A stretch of DNA of 64,000 bases from Mucilaginibacter sp. OK283 (GTDB taxonomy: Bacteria > Bacteroidota > Bacteroidia > Sphingobacteriales > Sphingobacteriaceae): contig NZ_FODR01000001.1 of assembly GCF_900110415.1 (NCBI RefSeq), forward strand, positions 186,001 through 250,000, written 5' to 3'. Shown in pieces: positions 43,901 through 52,590 of this stretch (positions are counted from its first letter, which is position 1; each line of letters opens with the position of its first letter). Both the position numbers and the translations under genes were made by a program. The notes under the pieces are model-generated. The model searched no databases, had not been told where the DNA came from, and saw only the letters and a list, made by a program, of their open reading frames with translations.

Positions 43901-44539
43901 GCCAGCGCCCAAAAAGTAACCAACGACCCAAATGCTGTTTATCAATCAGATACCAAAGTGGGGCGTTTCAGGTATAAAGATGTAAACGGAGATGGTGTAA
44001 TAACTGATGCCGATCGTACTTTTATCGGTAACCCCAATCCGAAATTTACTACCGGATTAAACCTGGCTGTAAACTATAAAAACTTTGATGCCAGTGTGTT
44101 TTTTTACGGCTCATTTGGCAACAAATTATGGAATAGCGTTAAATACTGGCGAGACTTTTACGCGTCATTCGGAACCGCCAAAAGTTATACCGCGCTTAAT
44201 GATTCATGGACGCCAACGCATCAAAATGCAAAAGCCCCTATCCAGGAGTTGGATGCATCTACCAGCAGCGGCGCAACACCCAACTCATACTTTGTTGAAA
44301 ACGGAACATACGTACGTATGCGCAATGCCCAAATTGGTTACACCTTTAAAGTCGCCGGTTTAAAAAAAGCAGGCATTCAGAAACTGCGCGTATATGTATC
44401 GGCAACTAACCTGTTCACTTTAACAGGCTATAGCGGTGTCGATCCGGAGCTGAGCGGCAACACCAAAGATTTTGGCATTGACGAAGGTAGCTATGCCAGC
44501 CCGCGCACATTCTTATTCGGAGTTAATTTTTCATTATAA
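40979..44539 (+). CDS. SusC/RagA-type TonB-linked outer-membrane transporter
   Basis: 1186 aa. Export signal (about 15-42), an STN (secretin/TonB N-terminal) domain (about 50-118, [20 protein letters not shown]), carboxypeptidase-regulatory-like domain (about 128-205), TonB plug ([41 protein letters not shown]) and a large barrel ending FLFGVNFSL. The STN domain marks it as a signalling transporter for the adjacent FecR/sigma pair. The in-frame ATG at 41042 is an alternative start. Import of an oligosaccharide or similar substrate; identity unknown. Confidence 0.95.
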   Translation: [1186 protein letters not shown]

Positions 44540-44561
44540 CAACAGCATTAAAAGTATTACA

Positions 44562-46343
44562 ATGAAAGCAAAAAAATATTTCAGTATTATGTTGCTAAGC
44601 GTTTTTGCGCTTGGTGCGTGTAAAAAAACGTTTCTTGATAAATCAATCAACGGAGCGCTGGAGCCTAAGTTTTTACAAACCGAAGCAGGTGCAAACGAAT
44701 TGCTTGTGGGCGCCTATGCGGCATTAGATGGTCAGCAGGGTGGCGATGCGGCTTTTGGTGGTGGCAGTTCATGGGAGGCGTCGCCAGATAACTGGATTTA
44801 TGGCGGCGTTGCGGGCGGTGATGCTTCAAAAGGCAGTATAGCCGGCGATCAGCAACCCATCGAGCCTATCATGAAGTATAACCCCGATGCCAGCAACGGT
44901 TTTTTTGACAGCAAATGGAGGGCCGACTATGAAGGTGTTTCCCGCACAAATAATACCATTGCAATTACAAATAAGGTGCCCGGTATTACAGCTGCCGCCA
45001 AAACCAATATCATTGCACAGGCCCGGTTTTTACGTGCTCATTATTATTTCGACCTGAAAAAAATGTTTAATAATGTGCCTTACATTGACGAAACTACAAC
45101 CGATATTAATCAGCCAAATACAACCGATATATGGCCAAAAATAGAAGCCGACTTTTTGTATGCCTATAACAACCTGCCCAATACGCAGGGAAATGTGGGC
45201 CGTGCCAACAAATGGGCTGCCGGTGCTTACTTAGCAAAAACATATTTGTATGAGCATAAGTACACCGAGGCAAAATCGGTTTTTGATGCCGTTATTGCGC
45301 AGGGCGTAACAGCATTGGGGCTGAAGTATGATTTGAACGAAAAATTCAACGATAATTTCAGGACCGCTACCAATAACAGTGCCGAATCGGTATTTGCCGT
45401 GCAGGCAGCCGCCAACACAGACCCTAACGGACCGTCAAACGCCAACGATGGCGATATGCTGAACTTTCCGTATGGCAATAGCAGCCCGTTTAGTTGCTGT
45501 GGCTTCTATCAGCCATCAATTGAACTGGCCAATCATTACCGTACCAACCCGGCTACCGGCCTGCCCTATTTGGATGATTATAACAGCCATGCTTTAAAAA
45601 CAGATATGGGAGTAGCAGCCGGGGCCAATTTTGCGCCTGATGCCGGCACTATCGATCCGCGATTGGATTGGACGGTTGGCCGCCGCGGTATTCCATACCT
45701 TGATTGGGGTTTGCATCCTGGAGTGGATTGGATACGCGATCAGCAATACGGAGGCCCATACTCGCCAATTAAAAATGTTTATGGCCAGGCCGAGCAAAGC
45801 ACCAATGGCGATAATACTTCCTGGGCACCGGGATCGGGCATTAACGTTAACCTTATCAGGTATGCCGATGTGTTGCTGATGGCTGCCGAAGCCGAAGCGC
45901 AACTGGGTAATTTTGATAAAGCTGAAAGTTATGTGAACATGGTGCGCAGCAGGGCAGCCAATACATCGGGGTGGGTGCATAAGTATAAAAATGATGATAA
46001 TCCCACCGCCGGCTTTACCAATACACCCGCTGCCAATTACAAAGTTGGCACTTATCCTGCAGGAGCCTTCGCCAGCAAAGATTTTGCACTTAAAGCTATT
46101 TATTTTGAACGCAAAATTGAATTGGCTATGGAAGGCCATCGCTTTTTTGATTTGGTTAGATGGGGTATTGCCGATACCGAGCTTAATGCTTACGTAACTT
46201 ACCAAAGCGCGTTCACCAATGATGTTAAAGGAGGCAAGTTTTTAAAAGGTAAAAACGAATACTACCCTATCCCGCTTACCGAAATTGATTTGAGCTCCAA
46301 GGGTGGCACCCCTGTGCTTAAACAAAATCCAGGCTATCATTAA
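44562..46343 (+). CDS. SusD/RagB-type substrate-binding outer-membrane lipoprotein
   Basis: 593 aa from ATG 44562. Lipoprotein signal ending ALGAC (C20) then KKTFLDKS, typical of SusD. N-terminal SusD-like region with TPR-type helices (FLRAHYYFDLKKMFNNVPYIDE) and C-terminal RagB/SusD region (YADVLLMAAEAEAQLG, ERKIELAMEGHRFFDLVRWG, YYPIPLTEI). It caps SusC and binds the substrate. Twenty-two bases after susC. Confidence 0.95.
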   Translation: MKAKKYFSIMLLSVFALGACKKTFLDKSINGALEPKFLQTEAGANELLVGAYAALDGQQGGDAAFGGGSSWEASPDNWIYGGVAGGDASKGSIAGDQQPIEPIMKYNPDASNGFFDSKWRADYEGVSRTNNTIAITNKVPGITAAAKTNIIAQARFLRAHYYFDLKKMFNNVPYIDETTTDINQPNTTDIWPKIEADFLYAYNNLPNTQGNVGRANKWAAGAYLAKTYLYEHKYTEAKSVFDAVIAQGVTALGLKYDLNEKFNDNFRTATNNSAESVFAVQAAANTDPNGPSNANDGDMLNFPYGNSSPFSCCGFYQPSIELANHYRTNPATGLPYLDDYNSHALKTDMGVAAGANFAPDAGTIDPRLDWTVGRRGIPYLDWGLHPGVDWIRDQQYGGPYSPIKNVYGQAEQSTNGDNTSWAPGSGINVNLIRYADVLLMAAEAEAQLGNFDKAESYVNMVRSRAANTSGWVHKYKNDDNPTAGFTNTPAANYKVGTYPAGAFASKDFALKAIYFERKIELAMEGHRFFDLVRWGIADTELNAYVTYQSAFTNDVKGGKFLKGKNEYYPIPLTEIDLSSKGGTPVLKQNPGYH

Positions 46344-46447
46344 CAAGTATATTTATATCTGCCGGGGTTTTCAAATCCCGGCAGATTTTCTCAAATTGCT
46401 GCGTATTACCACCTGCTGTAAACCGGCCAACAACTATAAACCAAAAT

Positions 46448-47578
46448 ATGAACACAACATCGACACGATTTTTATCGCTGGATGTATTTAGAGGGATGAC
46501 ATTATGTTTTATGATCATCGTGAATACACCCGGGAGCGGAGCGGATGCCTTTGCGCCCCTCCAGCATGCGGCCTGGCATGGTTTTACCCCAACCGACCTG
46601 GTATTTCCGTCGTTTTTATTCGCGGTGGGTAATGCCATGAGTTTTTCGATGAAGCGCTATATCGAGATGGGTAATGCTGCCGTACTTACCAAGATATTTA
46701 AACGTACGCTGCTGATATTTTTAATAGGATACCTGATGTATTGGTTTCCTTTCTTCAATTTTGATAAAGGGCATTTTGAATTTTCGCCGATAAGCCATAC
46801 CCGTATTATGGGGGTTTTGCAGCGTATTGCTTTATGTTACTGTTTCGCATCGCTCATGATTCATTTTTTATCAAAGCAATCGGTTATTATTTTATCAATC
46901 CTGTTCCTGATAAGTTATTGGATTATCCTGCTTGCTTTTGGCGATCCGTTAAACCCGTTAAGCATGACCGGGAATGCAGGGTATTTCCTGGATAAGCTTG
47001 TACTTGGTGCCGATCATATGTACCATGGCGAAGGAAAAGCATTTGATCCGGAAGGTATCCTGAGCACCTTACCGGCTATTGTAAACGTGGTTGTTGGTTA
47101 CTACGCCGGTAAATTCATTCAGCAGAAAGGTAAAGGGTACGATGTGATATCAAAAATGCTGCTCATGGGCTGCCTGTTCATCTTTATTGCCTTGTGCTGG
47201 AATATGGTATTCCCCATTAACAAAAAGCTGTGGAGCAGCCCGTTCGTGCTGATAACCACCGGCCTCGATCTGGTGATCCTGTCGTTCCTGGTATATGCGC
47301 TGGAGATTAACGATTGGAACAAAGGCAACTGGACAAGGTTTTTTATCATTATGGGTAAAAACCCGCTGCCGCTTTATGTATTATCAGAAACTTTGGTCAT
47401 CTTCTTTTACATGTTTAGCGTAAAAGGGGTTAGTTTATATAATTGGATAAATACAAACATTTACCAGGCTATAATACCCGGGGCAATTGGCTCATTGCTG
47501 TTTGCCATCAGCTATATGCTTATTTGCTGGTTGGTAGGTTACCTGCTGGATAAAAAGAAAATTTATATCCGGGTTTAA
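46448..47578 (+). CDS. Multi-pass acyltransferase, NagX/HGSNAT-like (DUF5009)
   Basis: 376 aa. Family start RFLSLDVFRGMTLCFMIIVNTPG, conserved HAAWHGFTPTDLVFPSFLFAVG (with the catalytic-type histidine), and about ten hydrophobic segments to the C-terminus. Relatives are the human lysosomal heparan N-acetyltransferase and bacterial NagX of chitin/GlcNAc operons. In a SusC/D locus it suggests handling of an amino sugar at the inner membrane (inference). No glycoside hydrolase is encoded nearby, so polymer cleavage must happen elsewhere. Confidence 0.85.
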   Translation: MNTTSTRFLSLDVFRGMTLCFMIIVNTPGSGADAFAPLQHAAWHGFTPTDLVFPSFLFAVGNAMSFSMKRYIEMGNAAVLTKIFKRTLLIFLIGYLMYWFPFFNFDKGHFEFSPISHTRIMGVLQRIALCYCFASLMIHFLSKQSVIILSILFLISYWIILLAFGDPLNPLSMTGNAGYFLDKLVLGADHMYHGEGKAFDPEGILSTLPAIVNVVVGYYAGKFIQQKGKGYDVISKMLLMGCLFIFIALCWNMVFPINKKLWSSPFVLITTGLDLVILSFLVYALEINDWNKGNWTRFFIIMGKNPLPLYVLSETLVIFFYMFSVKGVSLYNWINTNIYQAIIPGAIGSLLFAISYMLICWLVGYLLDKKKIYIRV

Positions 47579-47594
47579 GAACCTGGATATAAAC

Positions 47595-47630
47595 AAAAAG
47601 CGCGGCCCAATACAGCCGCGCTTTTTGTTT
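47595..47630 (+). terminator. Terminator of the glycan-uptake operon
   Basis: Perfect 12-bp stem AAAAAGCGCGGC (47595-47606) with GCCGCGCTTTTT (47615-47626) and a T-rich tail. Confidence 0.92.
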
Positions 47631-47652
47631 AATAGGAAAACTTTGTGGATAG

Positions 47653-48153
47653 CTATATGGCTAAATGGTAAATACGGCCAGATGCAGGTGCTGTATCGAT
47701 AACTTGCCCAAGGTATTTTTTTGATACCGATTTTGGAGCAAAGCCCTGATCAACAACGGTAACATTTACCGCGCCGCTTGTTGGTTTATTAGCAGGGTTG
47801 AGCAACCTGTAGGTATCGCCCCCATAGCTGAAATTGTTATCAGTCACCTTGGTATTATCAAAATTATAAGTGGCTTTGAGGCTGCTTACTGAAAAGCCGG
47901 ATGCCTGCACCTTTTTGCCGATCTGTTCGAAATTTACCAGCACCTCTTCTTTAAAGGTGATGAGATAGGTGTTACGGATCAAGTCGGTTTTAATATCGCC
48001 TACAAATGGCAATGCACGTAAAGCTTTTTCGGTTGATTTTGCGCAAAGGGCGCAGGTAAGTCCGCTAACCTGCAACTCGGCTTTGGTAAACTGAGCTTTG
48101 GCGACCGTAGCAGAAAGAGAGAACACGATAATGAATATTTTAAGCGTTTTCAT
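47653..48153 (-). CDS. Exported heavy-metal-associated (HMA) domain protein
   Basis: 166 aa. Signal peptide (1-20), then an HMA ferredoxin-like domain (about 24-90) with the metal site SGLTCALCAKSTEKAL (CxxC) rather than the more usual GMTCxxC. The C-terminal half has no recognised domain. Binds soft metals, probably copper, outside the cytoplasm. Single gene; the plausible link with the Csp/TonB group 30 kb away is only thematic. Confidence 0.8.
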   Translation of the reverse strand: MKTLKIFIIVFSLSATVAKAQFTKAELQVSGLTCALCAKSTEKALRALPFVGDIKTDLIRNTYLITFKEEVLVNFEQIGKKVQASGFSVSSLKATYNFDNTKVTDNNFSYGGDTYRLLNPANKPTSGAVNVTVVDQGFAPKSVSKKYLGQVIDTAPASGRIYHLAI

Positions 48154-48293
48154 ACCCCAGCTTTTTTTGCAGATAACAAAAATAGATGATTAACCCGTTG
48201 ATTACAAATTGTTTTTATGCTACTGTAATATCCGTAACCCCCGGCAAGGTAAGCAAAATCAAAACGCGTTCCTTCCTTCAAGGGGAAGCTTCT

Positions 48294-49028
48294 CTATTTC
48301 TTTTGTTGCTTATCAGCAAAAGAGAATACCTTTTGAAGCAACGGCGTAGTACGCGCGCCTAAATTCTGTCGAATATTCAGTTCCTCTTTGGCAATTTCAA
48401 CAAATAAGCCAGCAATAGCTTTCTGGGTTACATAATCGGTAATGTCCGGATTTATTTTTGATACAAAAGGCACCTTGTTATAAGCCTGCGCGGCATCGGT
48501 ATAATATTTTGTAGCACCAACTTTGTTTAAGCTTGCCTGTATCACGGGTTTAAACTGGCCGGCCAATTGTAAAGTAGTGGTTTTTTTGAAGTATTGAGTG
48601 GCCGCATCCTGGCTGCCAAGCAAAATGTTGGTAACATCCTGCAGGGTCATTTGCTTTATGGCACCAATAAATATGGGTTTGGCTTTTACAGCGGCATCTT
48701 CGGCGGCATGGTTAATGGAAGTTATAACGTTGTCGCAAAGGCTGCCAAGGCCTATGCTGCGAAGCGTTTTCTCGGCTTTTTGCGCTTCGGGCGGAAAAAG
48801 TATTTTAACCTCGGCGTTCTTTAAAAAGCCATCAACAACCGATAACTTATCAGTGCTTTTGCCGGTACCTATTTCAAGGGCTTGCTTAAGGCCGTTACCT
48901 ATCTCAAACGTGGTAGGTGTTCCTTGTGTACTGGTGGTTGCAGCTTGTGCAACCTGGTTTAGTGTATCGCAGCTGCTTAAGGTTATAAAAAACAGTAAAG
49001 CTGTTATAGAAAATATTCGTTTTTTCAT
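48294..49028 (-). CDS. DUF4197 lipoprotein
   Basis: 244 aa from ATG 49028. Lipoprotein signal ending LSSCD (C20); then the DUF4197 region, helical, with GNGLKQALEIGTGKSTDKLSVVDGFLKN, ILFPPEAQKAEKTLRSIGLG, DAATQYFKKTT and DITDYVTQKAIAGLFVEIAKEE. Found in many Bacteroidetes and Proteobacteria; no function assigned. The 10 extra residues upstream in the open frame were rejected as they spoil the lipoprotein signal. Confidence 0.82.
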   Translation of the reverse strand: MKKRIFSITALLFFITLSSCDTLNQVAQAATTSTQGTPTTFEIGNGLKQALEIGTGKSTDKLSVVDGFLKNAEVKILFPPEAQKAEKTLRSIGLGSLCDNVITSINHAAEDAAVKAKPIFIGAIKQMTLQDVTNILLGSQDAATQYFKKTTTLQLAGQFKPVIQASLNKVGATKYYTDAAQAYNKVPFVSKINPDITDYVTQKAIAGLFVEIAKEELNIRQNLGARTTPLLQKVFSFADKQQKK

Positions 49029-49070
49029 AGTGCCTAAAATTAGCAAAAATGAAGCCAACTTATGTGTAAA

Positions 49071-50081
49071 TTATCCCCACACTTTTAACAGAGCAAATAC
49101 GCCTGCCGCAATTAAAGCAGAAATTGGAATGGTGATAATCCAGGCCCAGATAAGGTTAATGGTTACACCCCAGCGTACGGCAGATACACGTTTAGTTAAA
49201 CCAACCCCAATGATAGAGCCTGTGATGGTGTGTGTAGTAGAAACCGGGATACCAAACCTTTCGGTAATAAACAGGGTGATGGCACCTGCGGTTTCGGCAC
49301 TTACACCTTCCAGCGGGGTTACCTTGGTTATTTTTGAGCCCATGGTTTTAACAATTTTCCAACCGCCGCTCATAGTACCCGCCGCGATAGCTGTATAACA
49401 GGCCAAGGGGATCCATTCGGGCATAGGCGCGCCGGCGTGAATTACCTTGCCTGCAATTAAGGTTACATATAATATACCCATTACCTTTTGGGCGTCGTTA
49501 CCACCGTGTGCAAAGCTTAATGCCGCTGCCGATATCAGCTGCAGCCTCTTAAACCAACGTTCGGCAGTAGCAGGCTTTGCGCGTTTACAAATGTTTAATA
49601 TCAGGATGGTTACCACGTAGGCTATAAGTAAACCTATAAACGGAGCCAAAACAATATAAGCGATGATTTTAAGCACATACTGCATTTCAATAGCGTGTAG
49701 TGCATTTGCGCCCATATAAATAGCATTGGTCATCCCGGCACCCGCAAAACCGCCAATTAGCGTATGCGATGAACTTGAGGGGATACCAAACCACCAGGTA
49801 ATTAAATTCCAGGATATGGCAGCCACCAGTCCGGCCAATATTACATGCAGGGTAACATAATGTTCCAATACAATTTTTGATACTGTATTGGCTACCTTAT
49901 GGTCTTTTATAAAAAAGTAGGCGGCAAAGTTAAATACAGCAGCTAATAGTACAGCCTGAAAGGGGGTAAGCACTTTGGTTGATACAATGGTGGCAATTGA
50001 GTTGGCAGCATCATGAAAACCGTTAGTGTAATCAAAAACGAGTGCAAGTAAAACTATAACAACAAGTAGTGAGGTAACCAT
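49071..50081 (-). CDS. Inorganic phosphate transporter, PiT family
   Basis: 336 aa, about ten membrane segments. PiT signatures: DYTNGFHDAANSIATIVSTKVLTPFQAV near the N-terminus and HGGNDAQKVMGILYVTLIAG in the second half, plus ITGSIIGVGLTKR. A low-affinity metal-phosphate symporter. Twenty bases after the DUF47 gene, which regulates it; last of the same-strand run from the PKS. Confidence 0.93.
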   Translation of the reverse strand: MVTSLLVVIVLLALVFDYTNGFHDAANSIATIVSTKVLTPFQAVLLAAVFNFAAYFFIKDHKVANTVSKIVLEHYVTLHVILAGLVAAISWNLITWWFGIPSSSSHTLIGGFAGAGMTNAIYMGANALHAIEMQYVLKIIAYIVLAPFIGLLIAYVVTILILNICKRAKPATAERWFKRLQLISAAALSFAHGGNDAQKVMGILYVTLIAGKVIHAGAPMPEWIPLACYTAIAAGTMSGGWKIVKTMGSKITKVTPLEGVSAETAGAITLFITERFGIPVSTTHTITGSIIGVGLTKRVSAVRWGVTINLIWAWIITIPISALIAAGVFALLKVWG

Positions 50082-50101
50082 TTAGTGATGATTAGGTATG
50101 C

Positions 50102-50752
50102 TTAAGCGTTTTTAACTAAAATAGATTCCATAACGTTGGCTGCGTCTTCGCACATATCGGTAGCGGTTTCCAGGGCAGCAAGGATTTCTTTATATTTTAT
50201 CAGGCGGATAGCGTCTTTTTCATAAAGAAACAAATCGGCCACGGCACGGTCAAAAACATAATCGGCCTGGTTTTCTACGCTGTTTATCCTGATGCATGAA
50301 TCGGCAATGTTGCGCACGTTGCGCAGGTCTTTCAGCTCGCGTACTGCTTTTTCCAGGTCGATGCTTGCCTGAAGGATCAGGTCAGATAGTTTGCGGATGT
50401 GCTCGTTAAAATCGTCTATCCGGTAAAGGCTCATGCGGTTGGCAGCGCCCTGGATGTAATCGGCAACATCATCAATAGCTGTAGCTAACGCATGGATGTC
50501 CTCCCTGTCAAAAGGGGTAATAAAGTTTTTGCCCAGTTCCAGGTATATCTGGTGGGTAAATTCATCGCCTTTATTTTCAAGCTTGTCAATTTGTTTAAAC
50601 AGCTCTTCGCGGGTGGTAGCGTTATTGGAGTTAACGGCCTCGACCAAAATAGTAGCCATGGCTACTACATTGTTTGCTGCCTGCTCAAATAAAGGAAAAA
50701 ATATCTTTTTGTCCTTAGGTACAAAGTATTGGAAAATGCTGTTTAATGACAT
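50102..50752 (-). CDS. DUF47/PhoU-like phosphate transport regulator
   Basis: 216 aa, all-helical. Conserved pattern FFPLFEQAANNVVAMATIL, KLENKGDEFTHQIYLELGKNFITPFDREDIHALATAIDDVADYIQGAANRM, and terminal ATDMCEDAANVMESILVKN. DUF47 proteins pair with PiT transporters and are structurally PhoU-like. Located directly before the PiT gene. Confidence 0.92.
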   Translation of the reverse strand: MSLNSIFQYFVPKDKKIFFPLFEQAANNVVAMATILVEAVNSNNATTREELFKQIDKLENKGDEFTHQIYLELGKNFITPFDREDIHALATAIDDVADYIQGAANRMSLYRIDDFNEHIRKLSDLILQASIDLEKAVRELKDLRNVRNIADSCIRINSVENQADYVFDRAVADLFLYEKDAIRLIKYKEILAALETATDMCEDAANVMESILVKNA

Positions 50753-50799
50753 GATGCTTAAAATTGGTGTAAAGGTACGGTTGCTATGTTAAATTAATG

Positions 50800-51864
50800 T
50801 TAACTTTTTAACACTGGTATATTGGGGAAAGGTAAAGTTTGTTTTGCTCTTTGCAAAGTAAAGCCAAAAGTTGATCCCAATCCCTCGGTACTGCGCACAT
50901 TAATGGTTTGCTGGTGCGCCTCAATAATGTGTTTTACAATGGCCAGGCCCAATCCGGAACCCCCAATTTGGCGCGACCGGCTTGTGTCTGTGCGGTAAAA
51001 GCGCTCAAACAGGCGTGGCAAAAACTTTTCTTCGATGCCGATGCCATCATCGGTAACTTCAACTAAAACCTGGTCGTCAAGTACAAAAAGGCTTAATGAT
51101 GTGCTTCCTTCTTCTTTACCATACTTAAATGAGTTATCAATCAGGTTTACCAACACCTGTCTTATTTTTTCCCTGTCGGCATATACAATGATCCCTTCAT
51201 CATATTTCTGTTTAAATATCAGCTTTATTTTATACTGCTTGCCTTTTATCTCGAGCGATTCAAAAACTTCTTTAATCAGGTCGTTAATTTTAAACTTGCT
51301 GTAATTAATTGGTATCTCGCCCGATTCCAGCTTCGAGATCTCGTCCAGGTCCTTAATCAGGTAGCTTAGCCTATCCACATTCTTGGAGGCTTTTTCCAGG
51401 AACTGCCGCGCCATCTCGCGGTCTTCCATATCGTCATCCTGCAACGCTTCAATGTATCCCTGTATGGCAAAAAGCGGGGTTTTAAACTCATGCGAGATAT
51501 TGGATAAAAAATCGCGGCGGAATTTTTCCTGCTTGCGCAGGTCGTCAATCTCTGATTTTTTTTGTTTTGCCCATTCTTTTACTTCCTGCTCCACATCATC
51601 AATAGGGTTGGCGGTTACATGTTCGCCCAGGGCGTCGCGCAAATCGCGGCCAAGCTTTAAATTGTGAATGAGTTTATAAATTAGTTTAATGCGCGAGTAA
51701 ATATACTTTTCTATCAGGTAGTAAAATACAAAGTAGCTTACCGCTATGGTAATGGTGAAAGTAACCATTACATCATACCATTTATGCTGAAAATAAAAGT
51801 TAACCGCCGATAGGGTAATGGCAACCCCTGTGGCTGTAATTAAAACCAGTACACGCAAATTCAT
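50800..51864 (-). CDS. Membrane sensor histidine kinase, PhoR-like
   Basis: 354 aa. Two N-terminal membrane segments (about 5-22 and 33-50) with little between them, a linker resembling HAMP/coiled coil (about 60-115), H-box FLSNISHEFKTPLFAIQGYIEAL, N-box VNLIDNSFKYG, G1 DDGIGIEEKFLPRLFERFYR and G2 GSGLGLAIVKHIIEAH. Close to PhoR in build. No response regulator adjoins it; the phosphate genes just downstream suggest phosphate sensing (inference). Confidence 0.88.
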   Translation of the reverse strand: MNLRVLVLITATGVAITLSAVNFYFQHKWYDVMVTFTITIAVSYFVFYYLIEKYIYSRIKLIYKLIHNLKLGRDLRDALGEHVTANPIDDVEQEVKEWAKQKKSEIDDLRKQEKFRRDFLSNISHEFKTPLFAIQGYIEALQDDDMEDREMARQFLEKASKNVDRLSYLIKDLDEISKLESGEIPINYSKFKINDLIKEVFESLEIKGKQYKIKLIFKQKYDEGIIVYADREKIRQVLVNLIDNSFKYGKEEGSTSLSLFVLDDQVLVEVTDDGIGIEEKFLPRLFERFYRTDTSRSRQIGGSGLGLAIVKHIIEAHQQTINVRSTEGLGSTFGFTLQRAKQTLPFPNIPVLKS

Positions 51865-51873
51865 AGCGTAAAG

Positions 51874-52572
51874 CTACGATTTATAGATTACTAAAGCCCA
51901 GCGGAATGGCCACTTCCATGTTAATTTAAAATTATCAATTTGTGCTTTTTTTAGCAATGTTAATAATTCCCGCTTTTTAAAACCCCGCTTTACCGATAGT
52001 GGCCCATCGTAGCGTACCATTTTATTACGGGTGAAAACGTTTGTAATAAAAATAACGGCATAATACAGCGCCCAATGGCGGTGCAAATCGGTAATGATTA
52101 TTCCTTTTTGGGCCGATGCATACATGTTTTTAATCATTTTGATCCATTGTTCGTCGTCAAAGTGATGCGTAAACAAGCTGCTGATAATGATATCGTGCCT
52201 GCCTAAAAGGTGCGTATCGTTTATCACATCGGCCTGCACATAGCCAATGCCGGCAAATGTTTTTGATGCATTGAGCGCATAGTTTATTGCGGCCGGGGCT
52301 GCATCAATGCCGGTAAGCTTTACGGCTATCTGTTGTTGCGTTGCCCATTTAGTAATGGCAATCAGTGTATCGCCGCCACCACAGCCCCAATCGCATATAG
52401 AATATCCTTGCTTTACCGGGAAGTTTTTTAAGGCTCCTATTGCTTCCTTATGCCCGCCAAACCATGAATTTACCTTGCCCAGGCCTTCCAACACAGGGGC
52501 TATCTCACTGTCGGGCAAGTTTAGGTCGTCCATTATCTCGGCATCAAAGGCGCGGTGTTTTAAATTGGGCAT
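51874..52572 (-). CDS. Class I SAM-dependent methyltransferase
   Basis: 232 aa. SAM-binding motif I ICDWGCGGGDTLIAI, motif II LTGIDAAPAAINYA, then DIIISSLFTHHF and IITDLHRHW. Typical of small methyltransferases acting on aromatic polyketides or quinones. It lies 18 bases after the FAD oxidoreductase gene and 9 bases before the histidine kinase gene, all on one strand. A role in tailoring the type III PKS product is inferred from context and from the known Streptomyces srsABC arrangement. Confidence 0.86.
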   Translation of the reverse strand: MPNLKHRAFDAEIMDDLNLPDSEIAPVLEGLGKVNSWFGGHKEAIGALKNFPVKQGYSICDWGCGGGDTLIAITKWATQQQIAVKLTGIDAAPAAINYALNASKTFAGIGYVQADVINDTHLLGRHDIIISSLFTHHFDDEQWIKMIKNMYASAQKGIIITDLHRHWALYYAVIFITNVFTRNKMVRYDGPLSVKRGFKKRELLTLLKKAQIDNFKLTWKWPFRWALVIYKS

Positions 52573-52590
52573 GGTATCAATGCAATAACC

